A stretch of 64,000 bases of DNA from the NCBI GenBank assembly GCA_013407085.1, contig JACCGJ010018287.1, forward strand, positions 1 through 64,000. Reading direction: 5' to 3'. Origin of the DNA: Atriophallophorus winterbourni. Taxonomy: Eukaryota; Platyhelminthes; Trematoda; Plagiorchiida; Microphallidae. The position numbers and the translations under genes are program-made. The notes under the pieces were generated by a model. That model was not told the origin of the DNA. It worked only from the letters and a program-made list of their open reading frames with translations, and searched no databases. Of this stretch, positions 12,503 to 22,102 are shown in pieces (the stretch's first letter is position 1; every line of letters begins with the position of its first letter).

Positions 12503-12954
12503 TTAGGCTTTCACAATGGGTTGAATGACTTTCAAATTTTTCGCATTTGGAATATTCTGCAAAATAAGTCAGAGGGAAAACGGGAAATACCATGCTCTTT
12601 AGCATATCTTGTACAACAGGATCCAATTCAGCTCCCAAAGCATCGAACATTGAGACTTCAGGCTGGTAATTGTCACGTCTCTCACGCTCTTCCTCTTGCA
12701 TTTTGACACTGATACGACGAACATTTCCATGTTTTAACAATTTCATGAGGTGGGTAACATAGCCAGCAATTTTATTTCGAAGTCGTTTTGAATTTATGCA
12801 AGCGATATCTTGACAAACCTTCTTGTTCGTATGAAAGTCATTGGTTAAACGACCATAAAAGCGCTCAACTATGAAACGCGAAGCTTTTTTAACGGTTTTC
12901 GTACGAACTCGACCCTATAAGTGATAAAAAATATGACATGACCACATTTACCAT
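12503..12954 (-). CDS. RPS17: 40S ribosomal protein S17 (eS17), three exons, apparently intact
   Basis: Exon 1 contributes only the start codon (12,952-12,954). Exon 2 is 12,591-12,914 (108 codons) and exon 3 is 12,503-12,556 (17 codons plus TAA), giving 126 residues. The protein begins [14 protein letters not shown], contains [27 protein letters not shown] and the family signature [16 protein letters not shown], and ends in [11 protein letters not shown]; human eS17 has about 135 residues. It is a structural protein of the small ribosomal subunit. Both introns are GT...AG, 37 and 34 bp, with phase 0. Placing the first intron directly after the ATG is also typical of the animal gene. No stop or frameshift disrupts it, so I treat it as a live host gene rather than a retrocopy (a retrocopy would lack introns). 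The 3' end faces a LINE-A tail only about 200 bp away. Confidence 0.93.
12557..12590 (-). other. eS17 intron 2 (34 bp)
   Basis: Starts GTATTTCC and ends TTTTGCAG on the minus strand, between codon AGC-ATG and AAT. Without splicing the reading frame continues into a non-homologous tail; with splicing it rejoins the conserved C-terminus. Confidence 0.88.
12915..12951 (-). other. eS17 intron 1 (37 bp), directly after the start codon
   Basis: Starts GTAAATG and ends TCACTTATAG on the minus strand, separating ATG from GGT-CGA-GTT. Exon 2 alone has no upstream ATG in frame at the conserved position. Confidence 0.85.
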
Positions 12955-13470
12955 TATAAACGCACGCTATTCGTTAAATTTAAATAATCCGCCTTCAAAT
13001 AAACTGTTTAAACGTACATCAAGTTCAAATAAATCACAAAGTATTCAATAAATTCCTTTTCAAATAAAAAAATCCTCTATTAATATATAAACTGTAACAC
13101 TTTATCGCTTTAAATGTCCATAATAATGAGTTTTTAAACCATATTTGTAGTTTAATTTGTTTTTCACAGGTATGTAATTGGCTGTTAGGCAAATTTACCC
13201 TACAGTATATCGTCGTGTGTGACGCTGCTGAGATCATTGCAGCTTTTAAGTAATAGGTTTTCTCCATTCATATATTGTATATATTACACAAGTATTGCAT
13301 TCTTCTTCTTGATAGACTACAGAAGGTCAAGTCCTTTTAAGCTATATCTCTTTATATCAGCAATGAAATCCTGGATAACCTCAGTTAAAGAAATCCTGTC
13401 AAATGTTGTACAGCTTCGCTGTGATTACATGCAGTACCTTATCCACTAATGCATGAAACAGTGTGATGAA
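12955..13470. other. Upstream region of eS17; no further gene seen
   Basis: AT-rich sequence that should carry the eS17 promoter and 5' leader on the minus strand. I cannot identify a TATA box or a splice-leader acceptor with confidence. Small frames here carry no motifs. Confidence 0.4.
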
Positions 13471-13472
13471 TT

Positions 13473-13524
13473 GAATTGTATTGAATTGAATAACTAACCC
13501 AAGAATGGAAGTGAGAGCAAACCA
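13473..13524 (+). repeat. 52-bp direct repeat, left copy
   Basis: Matches 15,836-15,887 without gaps and with about five differences; the shared core is ACCCAAGAATGGAAGTGAGA. The two copies bracket a 2.3-kb block containing a Penelope-like element. See the right copy and the related finding. Confidence 0.75.
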
Positions 13525-13594
13525 CACACACACGAACTACAGTATGTAATAATTAATGTAACTTTAACAACGAGAATTGTAATAACAGAATTAT

Positions 13595-13900
13595 TGATTA
13601 ATATTGATTGTTATTCAAACAATCATCACATCCACCACAGTCCCCAATCATCCTCAGATTTGTGTAATCTTGAATAGGTTTGATCCTCAGTCTTTCCGAT
13701 CGTCTGACAGGTTTACTTGATTCAGTATTCTTGGAAGACAAAGTGTGTGACAAGTTTGTTGCTTGTTCATCAGAAGCATATCCAGTGACTGCAGGTTGAA
13801 TTAATGAACACATGGAGGTTACTAGCGAACCCGAACAGTCATCCACAGTTGCCAACAATTGTATCGCTTTTTCAATGGCAGTAGTCGAAGGTGCCAATGA
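13595..13900 (-). pseudogene. Possible C-terminus of an LTR-retrotransposon polyprotein
   Basis: A 113-codon minus-strand frame (13,598-13,939) contains RRSERLRIKPIQDYTN followed by a short tail with CGGCDDC. The RRS-x-RL-x-x-KP-x-x-DY pattern is common near the end of Ty3/gypsy integrases. No integrase core or LTR can be seen next to it, so the call rests on one motif. Its N-terminal part is antisense to the start of the Penelope-like fragment, suggesting that the real piece ends near 13,900. Confidence 0.35.
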
Positions 13901-13929
13901 AAAAAGAACGGAACAGAATGGAAATCGAT

Positions 13930-15010
13930 TGACACACAAAAGTTTAATGGAACTGATCGAGATGTGTTTTCAAACGCACTTCAAGTTAAATGGACAAATC
14001 CGAGGATCACCGATTTCCAGCTTAGTTGCTGAGGCAGTTATGCAACGTTTGATACGAATTGCCCTGTTAATAATCTGACCAAAATTATCGATCCACTACG
14101 TGGACGACACCTTTGTGATCATGGAAAGGACAGAACTGGACGAATCACACCGACTGCTCAATTGTGTATTTACTGGAATCCAATTTACAAAGGAAAGTGA
14201 ATTTGACGGCTGTTTACCATTTCTGGATGTTCAAGTGAAGCGGACAATCGACGGAACGTTTGAGACCTGCGTCTACCGGAAAACCACACACACGGATTAA
14301 ATACTGAACTTTTACAGCAAGCACCGGAACACTCACAAACGCAGTTGCGTCAGAACCCTATTCAAAAGAGCAGCAACCCACTGCAGTACAGATGAACTGG
14401 GAAGAAAAGAAGAAGAATATCTGTTCAAAGTGTTCCAGAAAAATGGATATCCAAGAAGCTTCATACTACGCAACAGGTCCAACCGCCCACAAAGAAGAAC
14501 CCCGGAAGAAAACGGAAGCGGGCGCACTTTGCCCTATATTCAACATATCTCCGAAATCGCAGCTCGGGTGCTTCGGCCACTTGGGATCGACATCGCGCAA
14601 AAAACAAGCATCAACACTTCGCAACTACTTCATTAACACGAAAGATAAAGTGGCAAAAGAAGAACAGTCGAATATCGTCTACAAGATTTCATGCAGAGAC
14701 TGTAAAAAGAACTACGTCGGGCAAACGGGTCGCAAACTCAGCACAAGATTACATGAACACCAGTTGGCCGTACACAGACATGACCGGAATTCACTGATTT
14801 TAATACATGTTGATCAATTTGGGCATCAGTTCGACTGAGGCCACACAAGAATATTAGCCAGAGGAGACGACCGAAGGGCGTGAGAATTCCTGGAAGCGTG
14901 GCACTCAACAACAAATTCAATTAACCAGCATCTCCAACTAGCTGCAACATATGGACCAATGAGAAACAGCTCACGGAGAAGGCATAACATGAACTCGAAC
15001 AATCCGCGAG
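13930..15010 (+). mobile_element. Penelope-like element (RT + GIY-YIG), truncated and broken
   Basis: The plus strand encodes the C-terminal RT of a Penelope-like element: MCFQTHFKLNGQ near 13,960, GSPISSLVAEAVMQRL near 14,005-14,055, catalytic YVDDTFVI near 14,097-14,120, and LPFLDVQVKRT plus VYRKTT-TD near 14,215-14,300. An ISEIAARVLRPLGIDIA block follows near 14,550-14,600. Next, in another frame, comes the GIY-YIG endonuclease domain: VYKISCRDCKKNYVGQTGRK at about 14,677-14,736, RLHEHQLAVHR, and a terminal EFLEAWHSTTNSIN block near 14,884-14,925. In-frame stops at 14,076-14,078 and 14,298-14,300, a frameshift near 14,600 and a further stop at 14,836-14,838 make it dead. The RT N-terminus is missing. 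These elements prime reverse transcription at ends opened by their own GIY-YIG nuclease or at telomeres. Confidence 0.88.
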
Positions 15011-15239
15011 AGTGACCGTGAACGGACAGGCAAACAGTATAATAACCAACGAATTTCAAATACAAGACGCTTCGAAAGAAGTTTTGCTGATGATGTCATC
15101 TAGCCTGATGTTGAAACGTCCAAGAACAACTACGCAAGCTCGGCGAACACAAGGTGAACACCATCCACATCCTGAGCTACGAATATTTTTTCCTCTATTG
15201 GTGCCAGTAAGGATTTTCTTCTAGCTGTCATGAAAAGTA

Positions 15240-15812
15240 CATAATCTGACGATCGTTTCGATGAGCTAGAAGGCAGTGCTGAATTCTCTTAATAAGATGA
15301 GCTCGGTGATTTATTTGAAATGGTATCTGATGAATTCTGAAGTTTGATAACTTTGAAGCCACTTTCTTGGTAATGAAAACTAGCTTTCCTGTTTGAATTG
15401 ATGATACGGACGGATGTGGACGTGTTAACACGAGTAGCGCATGAGTCGGTTGATAGGGAAGTTAAATTTACATCATCAAACAAAAGAGCTTCAGCACGAG
15501 CAATGCAATGTTAGAAATCGGTTGAACTGTCTTTCCAGATGGAGTTTGAATATCCAGAGTAACGGGAGCGTTCTCCATACTAGGATAGGATGTATAAAAG
15601 TCAACGTTTCGTTTTTCGCAAAGCGGCATAGTTAAGGTATCATCATCGTTTGTCTGTATTAGAGCCTTGGCTTTTCCGACATATTCTCGGATTCCATATG
15701 GAATAAGGCGGCGTTTGAGTAACACGTGGTTTCCTTCTACGTCAATAGAAATAAGAGGAATTCGCATTCCATCAGTTGCTTGCGGACATTTAATTATGAG
15801 ATTCTCCAACTC
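15240..15812 (-). other. Unrecognised minus-strand open frame, possibly an exon or retroelement piece
   Basis: A 113-codon frame (15,468-15,809, beginning with TTG, not ATG) has protein-like composition, including LKRRLIPYGIREYVGKAKAL and DIQTPSGKTV. An overlapping frame (15,289-15,483) continues with QESGFKVIKLQ. I recognise no family. A possible splice acceptor (CACTCAG) precedes it near 15,813-15,819. It lies between two Penelope-like fragments and inside the 52-bp direct repeats. It could be a fragment of the same LTR element as 13,595-13,900 or a displaced host exon. Confidence 0.3.
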
Positions 15813-15835
15813 TGAGTGTCTTCAGAAGATGTCAA

Positions 15836-15887
15836 GAATTGTATTTGATTGAATAACCAACCCAAGAATGGAAGTGAGAACAAACAA
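15836..15887 (+). repeat. 52-bp direct repeat, right copy
   Basis: Pairs with 13,473-13,524. Immediately followed by the second Penelope-like fragment at about 15,890. Confidence 0.75.
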
Positions 15888-15889
15888 CG

Positions 15890-16520
15890 CAATAACCGGA
15901 GACAGCCCCGGGATGCGAAGGAATATCAATTCCTTATTCGTGATTCCGCCTTGGCGGAGCACGTTTTAGATACGGGCCACAGCGTTGATCTAGACAATGT
16001 GGCAATTTTGAGACGCGTTATTAAACCGTATAGCAAACGCCTACATGCGGAGGCGGTCGAAATTGCCAAGGCAGGTCGACTGGCGGTCAATAAGGTGGAT
16101 GGGGCAGAAATCTCCACAATCTGGCGCTCAGCACTGATGCGAAAGTAAATAATTTTTATTCACCTTATACCTACTAGTTAATTAGATTTTTGTTTTTCTT
16201 CAAACAACTAAACCTTAGCCCCGTTAGTTATGTACTTTTTCATATGTGGGCCGCTGTGTCAACTGACCTTGACCGTGTTCACTTGTATCAGATTGACGTG
16301 GATACACACTGTGTGGAAAATCGGCCACTGATCCTGCTCATTCCCACGAGACGTGACACACTGTAGGCGTACTATGGGCTGTTTAGCGGTAAGGTCAAAT
16401 AAGTGGTGGTGGGTTGACTGCTACTTAATCATGTTCCCTGTCCTGACTATCACCCTTGGTCTGACGAAGCTTCTGTGTCAGAAGTGAAACGTTACCCAAA
16501 AGCTACTCTAACCGATTGCA
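15890..16520 (+). mobile_element. Second Penelope-like element, GIY-YIG C-terminus plus 3' region
   Basis: The frame to 16,148 reads FLIRDSALAEHVLDTGHSVD, VAILRRVIKPYSKRLHAEAV and VNKVDGAEISTIW, the distal part of a Penelope-like GIY-YIG nuclease domain (conserved S-x-L-x-EH and the Glu-containing helix). It differs from the element at 13,930-15,010, so two families are present. The RT and the front of the nuclease are missing. The non-coding 3' region contains a hammerhead-like motif at 16,452-16,500, a known companion of Penelope-like elements. A short further copy lies at 39,282-39,420. Confidence 0.82.
16452..16500 (+). ncRNA. Hammerhead ribozyme-like motif in a Penelope-like 3' region
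   Basis: CTGACGA at 16,461-16,467 fits the catalytic core CUGANGA. A stem II follows: GCTTCTG (16,469-16,475), loop TGT, CAGAAGT (16,479-16,485), including a G-U pair and one bulged A at 16,468. Then comes GAAA (16,486-16,489). Stem III is reduced to AC/GT (16,489-16,492); the cleavage base would be T16,493. Stem I is TTGGT (16,456-16,460) against ACCCAA (16,494-16,499) with one bulged C. This is the layout of the minimal type-I hammerheads described from Penelope-like elements. Activity is unproven. Confidence 0.65.
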
Positions 16521-17170
16521 CTCAAATTCATTTGCATTATGAATACACGATCGGTCCCAAACATATTCCAATCGATTGCTGACATCAATCTACATACTTC
16601 CGGATTAAAATTAAGATAAAGCTCAGGTACAATATTCTAAATGTGGATGAACTAGTGCTTCGTGCAGCACGAGTACACTGATTTTCGACAAAAAATATTC
16701 TCGCGAAAGCTTAATATGCTCTAGAATACCGCACATCCAAGAACACTGAACTTGACGTTGGTTCGTTCTGAAAACGTGGAATCTACTTTAACCAAAAAGG
16801 TCCTAATTTTAGAATCACGTTCACCCGTTAGTCTTTAGACGCTTAATTTGATTCAATGAAGCAGTGCTACCTAGAATCTCATAAAAACTTGAACTGGCTT
16901 TTTGCATTGAGCCTACCAGTAGGTTCGTCCAGAATATATTCACACTAATGGATCCGAGGTTATGCTATGATAGGGATCTTTCGACAAACGGTTTGTCCAA
17001 ATTTGTCATATTATATTAATAACAATGTTTATCGGATGACGCCACCTGAGTTGAGAATTTTATAATTTCAAAGGGTGAACATATTCCCCCTTTGTAAATC
17101 TAAAATACTGTTGGCAAACTTCATGAACATGGAACCGATTACAAGTGTCAACCTGCGTTCAGAACTTTTC
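16521..17170. other. No gene seen
   Basis: AT-rich DNA between a Penelope-like tail and LINE fragments; no supported frame or repeat. Confidence 0.5.
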
Positions 17171-17174
17171 TCAG

Positions 17175-17450
17175 TGTTTTGCAGATCAATAGCGCTAAAT
17201 GTTTACCACAATGTGGTAAATATCTTATGGTGTCTCAATACATTGATTATAATAATACTTATGTTGATGAAGATGTGGAATTCGTAGCTGTCTTCCTATA
17301 TATAACTAAATCCTTTGATACTGTTCCTCATAAGTTTTCAGGAATTTCGAAGAATAGTCTACATATGGAACCAAACGATTGTTCTCCATCAGGTAATTTT
17401 TTTCTGCAAGAGAGTCATTCGCACACGGAAAAAAGATTAGGCTGATCAAT
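17175..17450 (+). mobile_element. LINE reverse transcriptase fragment (family C)
   Basis: A short frame carries DVEFVAVFLYITKSFDTVPH, the RT motif around the first catalytic aspartate (usually FLD-x-x-KAFDTV-H). Same motif type as FLHITKPFDKVPH at about 19,885-19,915. Surroundings are too decayed to extend it. Confidence 0.65.
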
Positions 17451-17819
17451 TTAGGGTCAGTATCGGCGTTGTGTCTACATTCAAAGACACTAGAATACAA
17501 TGAAAGTTATTCTGTTTACCAGCGTAGTGAGAGATCACCGAAATGAAATGGTGCATCAATTAACAAAAATGAGAATGAACAATGAAATCTTCATTTGTGT
17601 GGTTTCATTTTTTTAAAAATTTATTCGGAACTTTTATTGTTTCACATGTTAGGATCAAACATGTTGTAACATTTATGGGCTTTATAGGAAACAGTTATGA
17701 ACAATCAGGTCACCGCTAACACACAAACTATCCCTCCACCTAATGTTAAGGGTAACAAAACATGGAAAATTACGACGTTTAGATTATAATTGCCCCACTT
17801 TTTAGCAAACCGCTAAGCA

Positions 17820-20076
17820 TTAGGCCTTATATGAATGACTCTTTTGTAAACAGTTATTCTAGTTATTCTAGAAAGAATTTTCATAAATTAAATATGCACA
17901 CTCCTATCTTCAATTGTTATGGACCTTTATATTACGGTTCTTTTAATCCTTCTGCATCGTGGTCCTTCCTTCACTCCACGTATCATATGACAAGCCACGA
18001 AGCATTATATTAAATAGAAACGATCACCTCAACTCTAATTTCCCTTATATTTATCCCAATCCTCAAACAATCCAGTAAGCCCAAACAAACACCATTAGAA
18101 TTTTGAGTCGGTCTCATCCAGCTCAACATGTATATCCATCATAAGCTTCGAGGCAATTTTACCCACACTATTTGCAACCCTCAAATTTCTTCCTTGTGTT
18201 TCCATCCACCTACAGGTTGCAGCACAAACTGGTTTGAAATATTGGGCACCTATCAATAACACCTCTCTCTATACTCCCCCATCCGCATCCGTCTATTTAT
18301 CATGCAATCTAATAAATCTAAAATGTCTGATCTTCAATTATTTCTGTGTGCTAACCCGACGGATGTAGTCCTGATCACTGGAATTTTGACGAATGATGAA
18401 GACGCAGACGCTACCTTTATTCTACCAAATTACAACATTTTTCGTAAAAATAGGCGCTCCACTTGTGATGACGTTTGCGTCATATATATTACTAAAGATC
18501 TCCGGCAAAACTTCATTGTTCTTGTTCACTGGATGATATTGATGATTCGATATGGATGGATATAACTTCACCGGACGCCCTTTTCGATTGTATTTACTAT
18601 TCCTCTCCACCTTCCTTACATAATCTTGATAATATTGAAAATGCCTTTATTGAAGTTTCTCTGAGCCTTTTTAAAAACAAAATTATAGCTTGTGATTTTA
18701 ATATGAATTATACAGGATGTACCCTACTAGGTTACACCCGAGCAGTAGAATAACATACAAGACAGTTAAACCTTGTAGACTTTATGTTCATATTGAGTCC
18801 TGATCCTTGTAATGTGGAAAACGTAAAGCCCTTTCCTGGTTGTGATCATAAAAATTGTTACGTGCTAATTTCATCTTTGTGAGAATCGGACGTCCATCAG
18901 CACAGCTAATGACTGTAATTAGGTTAATCTGAGATAGTTTTCGACTCTAATTAGACAATCTGATTGTATATCTCCAGATTTGAATTTTTCTCTCTCATAT
19001 TTCATGAGACCTTCTTTAGATGTCTTGAAAGTGCATCAACTCATCTAAAGAGTAAATCGATTAAACTTGATAAAATGAAACTTCTTGAAAAAAGATAGCC
19101 CGCCTTTCTACTTTGATCAATCACACATCAGACTTTTATTCATTTTTAAGTCTCAAGGAATTTCTCAGCTCTTTTACAAGAATCAAATTGCAGTGCATCG
19201 CTAATCAAGAAAGAATGGCACGAAACAGTGCTTCGAAGATTACGTCTTTTATTATTCTAACGAGATCTAGATAGAATCTAACAAAACATGAAATTTCTAC
19301 ACTTGTTGATACCATGATGATTAAAAATCATCTACATCAGACTCATCAGCAATAAGTAAGCTTTTTGAACTATTCTAGTGAATCATTCAATACCACCATA
19401 TAAACTATACTCCAACATCAAAATAATAATGCAATTTGTAATGATTCCATCTGCTTTAGTTTACAAGAAGTTATCGTAAATCGCAAAGATTCATTTAAGC
19501 CTGATATTGTAGGCATTGTTACAGCAATCTTGTAAATAAATACGGGTGATATGCCTCAATTGTACTGAACACATTCAATCTTTCTGTTAAATCTGGTATG
19601 TTCCCCATCGAATGGAAAAATTCTGTCGATATACCGCGTCATAAAACAGGGAATTCGCACATCACCATTAATAATTGCCCTATTAATCACACACCTTTTT
19701 TATGTAGGCTATTCGAAAATTTGATGAAGAATGCATCAAAAGCTTATTTTGACCCTAACGTTATCTATTCATTCCAACATGGCTTTTTTAATCAGAAGTA
19801 CCACATTAACTGTCAGCTGGAATAGTTGGACAATGTAACCGCTTCCGTAGATCAAGGATTGGCTGTACTAACAGTTTTCTTACACATTACAAAACCATTT
19901 GATAAGGTTCCACATTCTCTTCTTTTCCTGAAATTAACATCACTTGGTATTTCCGGACCCGTATTTAATTAGTTTCTTTCATACCTCTCTCGTCCTACCT
20001 TCTCCGTTTCCGTTAATGGCATGTTCTTTGAAACTCAACCTATACCAAGTGAAGTCATTCAGGGTAGCCTAATAGG
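17820..20076 (+). mobile_element. LINE family C, decayed, 5' part up to a hAT insertion
   Basis: Pieces in order: a low-complexity ORF1-like region (MHTPIFNCYGPLYYGSFNPS near 17,895-17,954); an AP-type endonuclease (MSDLQLFLCANPTDVVLITG near 18,323-18,382, LPNYNIFRK, then KNKIIACDFNMN near 18,676, and PFPGCDHKN near 18,832); and the RT (PIEWKNSVDIP near 19,603, SFQHGFFNQKYH, VFLHITKPFDKVPHSL near 19,885, and EVIQGSLIG near 20,053). Many stops and shifts make it dead. The RT is cut within its QGSLIG-PL motif by the hAT element starting at 20,077. A second partial copy of the same family starts about 5.4 kb downstream. The clade is CR1/Jockey-like by motif, not certain. Confidence 0.75.
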
Positions 20077-20339
20077 CAGACAATAACGAATACTTCGCTT
20101 TGAGATTGCGAAGCGAAGCGAATATTGTTAAATATTCGCTTCGCTATTGCCATGGCGAAGGGCAAAAAAAACTAAAAATTCGATATACTTCGCTTCGCTT
20201 AAAAGGAAGTGCAAGTTCAAACTTCGCCGTAAACGAATATTAGCGAAGTCTTCGCTAAAAGCGAAGAGTGTTCATTTTTGTACTTTAATATTTTAACCCT
20301 TTGTCTACGGAAATTGTTTTTGATGTTGACACTTGTTGA

Positions 20340-21847
20340 CACTCGGAGACGCACCACAAGTCGGACAAGGATAAAGACTCGGCTTCGGCGAAGAAGTCCA
20401 AGAGGAGCCCGACCCTCAAGGTCAAGCTTCCTTTCAAAGACCCGTGGACCCCCAAGTCCTCTAGAAAGAGGTCACCGCCGCCGTCAGATGATGACGATGA
20501 TGACGACTTTCATCACATCACCTACCGGCACAAGTCTACCAGATCAGCGATCAGGAACTTCTTCAAGAAGGAAGCTGTGAAGAAAGATACGAAGGAAAGA
20601 GAAGCTCGAGCTATTTGCCGAATCGAGGATTGTGGCCAGTCCATCGCCCGGCCTCAGGGAAGCCTTCAAGGCATGGTCGCCACATTATGCCGAAGGATGC
20701 CATCAAGGCATTCATCAAGAAGTTCCAGAGGAAGATCGAGATCAGAGTTCCCAAGCTGGGTAGGAACGTGGACCTCTACGAGATGGCGCACTACCTGATC
20801 CCCACTCAGAAAGCCGTGTACCTTAGGACCAGGTCTAATGGTCACCTCTTCTACGAGTGCGAGCAGAGCATCAAGATGCTCTTGGCCAACTTGGCCTCAG
20901 CCGCCCCACCATCTATCCAGATGCCGGAACACGCTTGCCAAGATCTTGAAGGTTTTCTCCAAGAGCACCATGAACTTGATCTTGATCCGGAATTGGCCTT
21001 CGGCAGCGTCGCCCAGTCCCAGTCCCAGTCTCAACCAGCCCCAGTTCCTCCCTATGTCAAGGAAATGAATGAGTGGATGGCGTCTCCCCTGGAAAAGGAG
21101 CACATCGACGTGCTCCAGCACTGGAAGATGAAGGTCAAAAAGCTCCCTCTACTCGCCAAAGTCGCCCAGTAAGTTGTTTCAAAGTTAAAGGTCACTTATT
21201 TTCCGTTGGATTATAATTTATTCTCGTTATTCGCCATACTCCGCTATAATATTCGCTGAACTTCGCCATACTTTGATATTATTCGCTCTGCTTTAATATA
21301 TTATCTTCTATTCTTAGATGTAGTATTGCTATACTTTGATATAGTATTGCTATACTTCGGAATAGCAGTTCAACTTTTGCACCCATGGACCCCCTGGAAC
21401 CTAATACAGAATTCTCAACCTGTCTCATTTTCTTTTAGGATGGTCTACGCCATCCCGGCTACCTCGGCATCATCAGTGAGTGTCTTTTCGGAAGCTGGAC
21501 TCGTGACCAAGCCCACCCGAAGCCTTCTGAACAATGAGAGGGTCCAGGAGCTCGTCTACATTTTTGACAATTACGAGAGAGTGCTCCCTCACACGAAGAG
21601 GATTGAGCTCCGCATCCAGGAGTTCACCAATGGCGAAGGTACCAGCACTCAGAGTCAGCAGCAGCTCAAAGACCAGGATGACCGTGAGGCCAACCTTGAT
21701 GATGTCGAGTTTGTCGACACCCAGGAGCTCACGGCGAAGGCCTACTCCCCTCTGACTGAAGGCAGCCGGACCAGTTCCGGCACCAGGTCCAGGTCCAGAA
21801 CCCCGGTCTCAGAGACTGAGTCAGAGGAGGAGCCTAATTGCGTTTGA
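20340..21847 (+). pseudogene. hAT transposase, BED finger plus C-terminal dimerisation domain, frameshifted and internally deleted
   Basis: A first frame (from 20,340) is basic and acidic, then gives RSAIRNFFKKEA and ICRIEDCGQSIARPQGS near 20,614-20,664, an incomplete BED zinc finger. About 20,690 the frame changes and the sequence continues with a helical segment (GRNVDLYEMAHYLIP near 20,759, SNGHLFYECEQSIKM) and then SPLEKEHIDVLQHWKMKVKK. After an intron it ends with MVYAIPATSASSVSVFSEAG and LLNNERVQELVYIFDN, the canonical hAT dimerisation domain. Most of the catalytic RNase-H-like centre is missing and the start is absent, so this is non-functional. The acidic/SR-like tail ends at TGA 21,845. 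The coding part is visibly richer in G+C than its surroundings. Confidence 0.82.
21169..21438 (+). other. Intron of the hAT transposase, phase 2
   Basis: Donor CCCA|GTAAGT at 21,169 and acceptor TTCTTTTAG|G at 21,438. Splicing joins CA to G to form a Gln codon and links KVAQ directly to MVYAIPATSAS, restoring the hAT family alignment. The intron is AT-rich and contains further TTCGC motifs. Confidence 0.85.
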
Positions 21848-22102
21848 GATAAAGGTTTTGTATATTTTCAATGCCAAAGCTCATGGAAAAGTCCTCCCTT
21901 GGCAAATTAAAGTTCTTTCATGGTCAAAAAATTTTGTTCCGGAATTCGTTTTATTTCAGCGAAGAATAGCGAATTTAAATGAATATTAGCGAATTATAGC
22001 AATTTATAGCAAGGTTTTTTGTCGAAAACGAAATTTTTAGGGCACATCGAAGTTGAACGAAGACTATTCGCTAATATTCGTTATGGCGATGTGCGAAGCA
22101 GG

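Larger units (their letters stand above)
20077..22093 (+). mobile_element. hAT DNA transposon inserted in a LINE
   Basis: The element begins CAGACAATAACGAATA and ends ...TATTCGTTATGGCGATGTG, imperfect terminal inverted repeats sharing ATAACGAATA. Subterminal regions on both sides are packed with TTCGCT/AGCGAA motifs (20,092-20,265 and 21,955-22,090), typical of hAT transposase binding regions. Its left flank ends in the LINE RT motif QGSLIG and the right flank resumes with GPLFN, so the insertion point is precise. The 8-bp target duplication expected of hATs is poorly preserved (CTAATAGG versus GAAGCAGG). It carries a broken transposase gene. Confidence 0.82.

Noticed and set aside
15087..15115. 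CTGATGATG ... CCTGATGTTGAAACGTCC looked like another hammerhead core
   Set aside because: There is no stem II between CTGATG and GAAAC and no pairing flanks; only isolated core words match.
20278..20580. 100-codon Arg/Thr-rich frame at the start of the hAT gene
   Set aside because: It is the wrong frame of the basic N-terminal region; the frame leading into the BED finger explains the sequence.
20068..22102. Perfect 8-bp target duplication for the hAT
   Set aside because: The flanks CTAATAGG and GAAGCAGG agree at only half the positions; the duplication has decayed or the termini are slightly misplaced.
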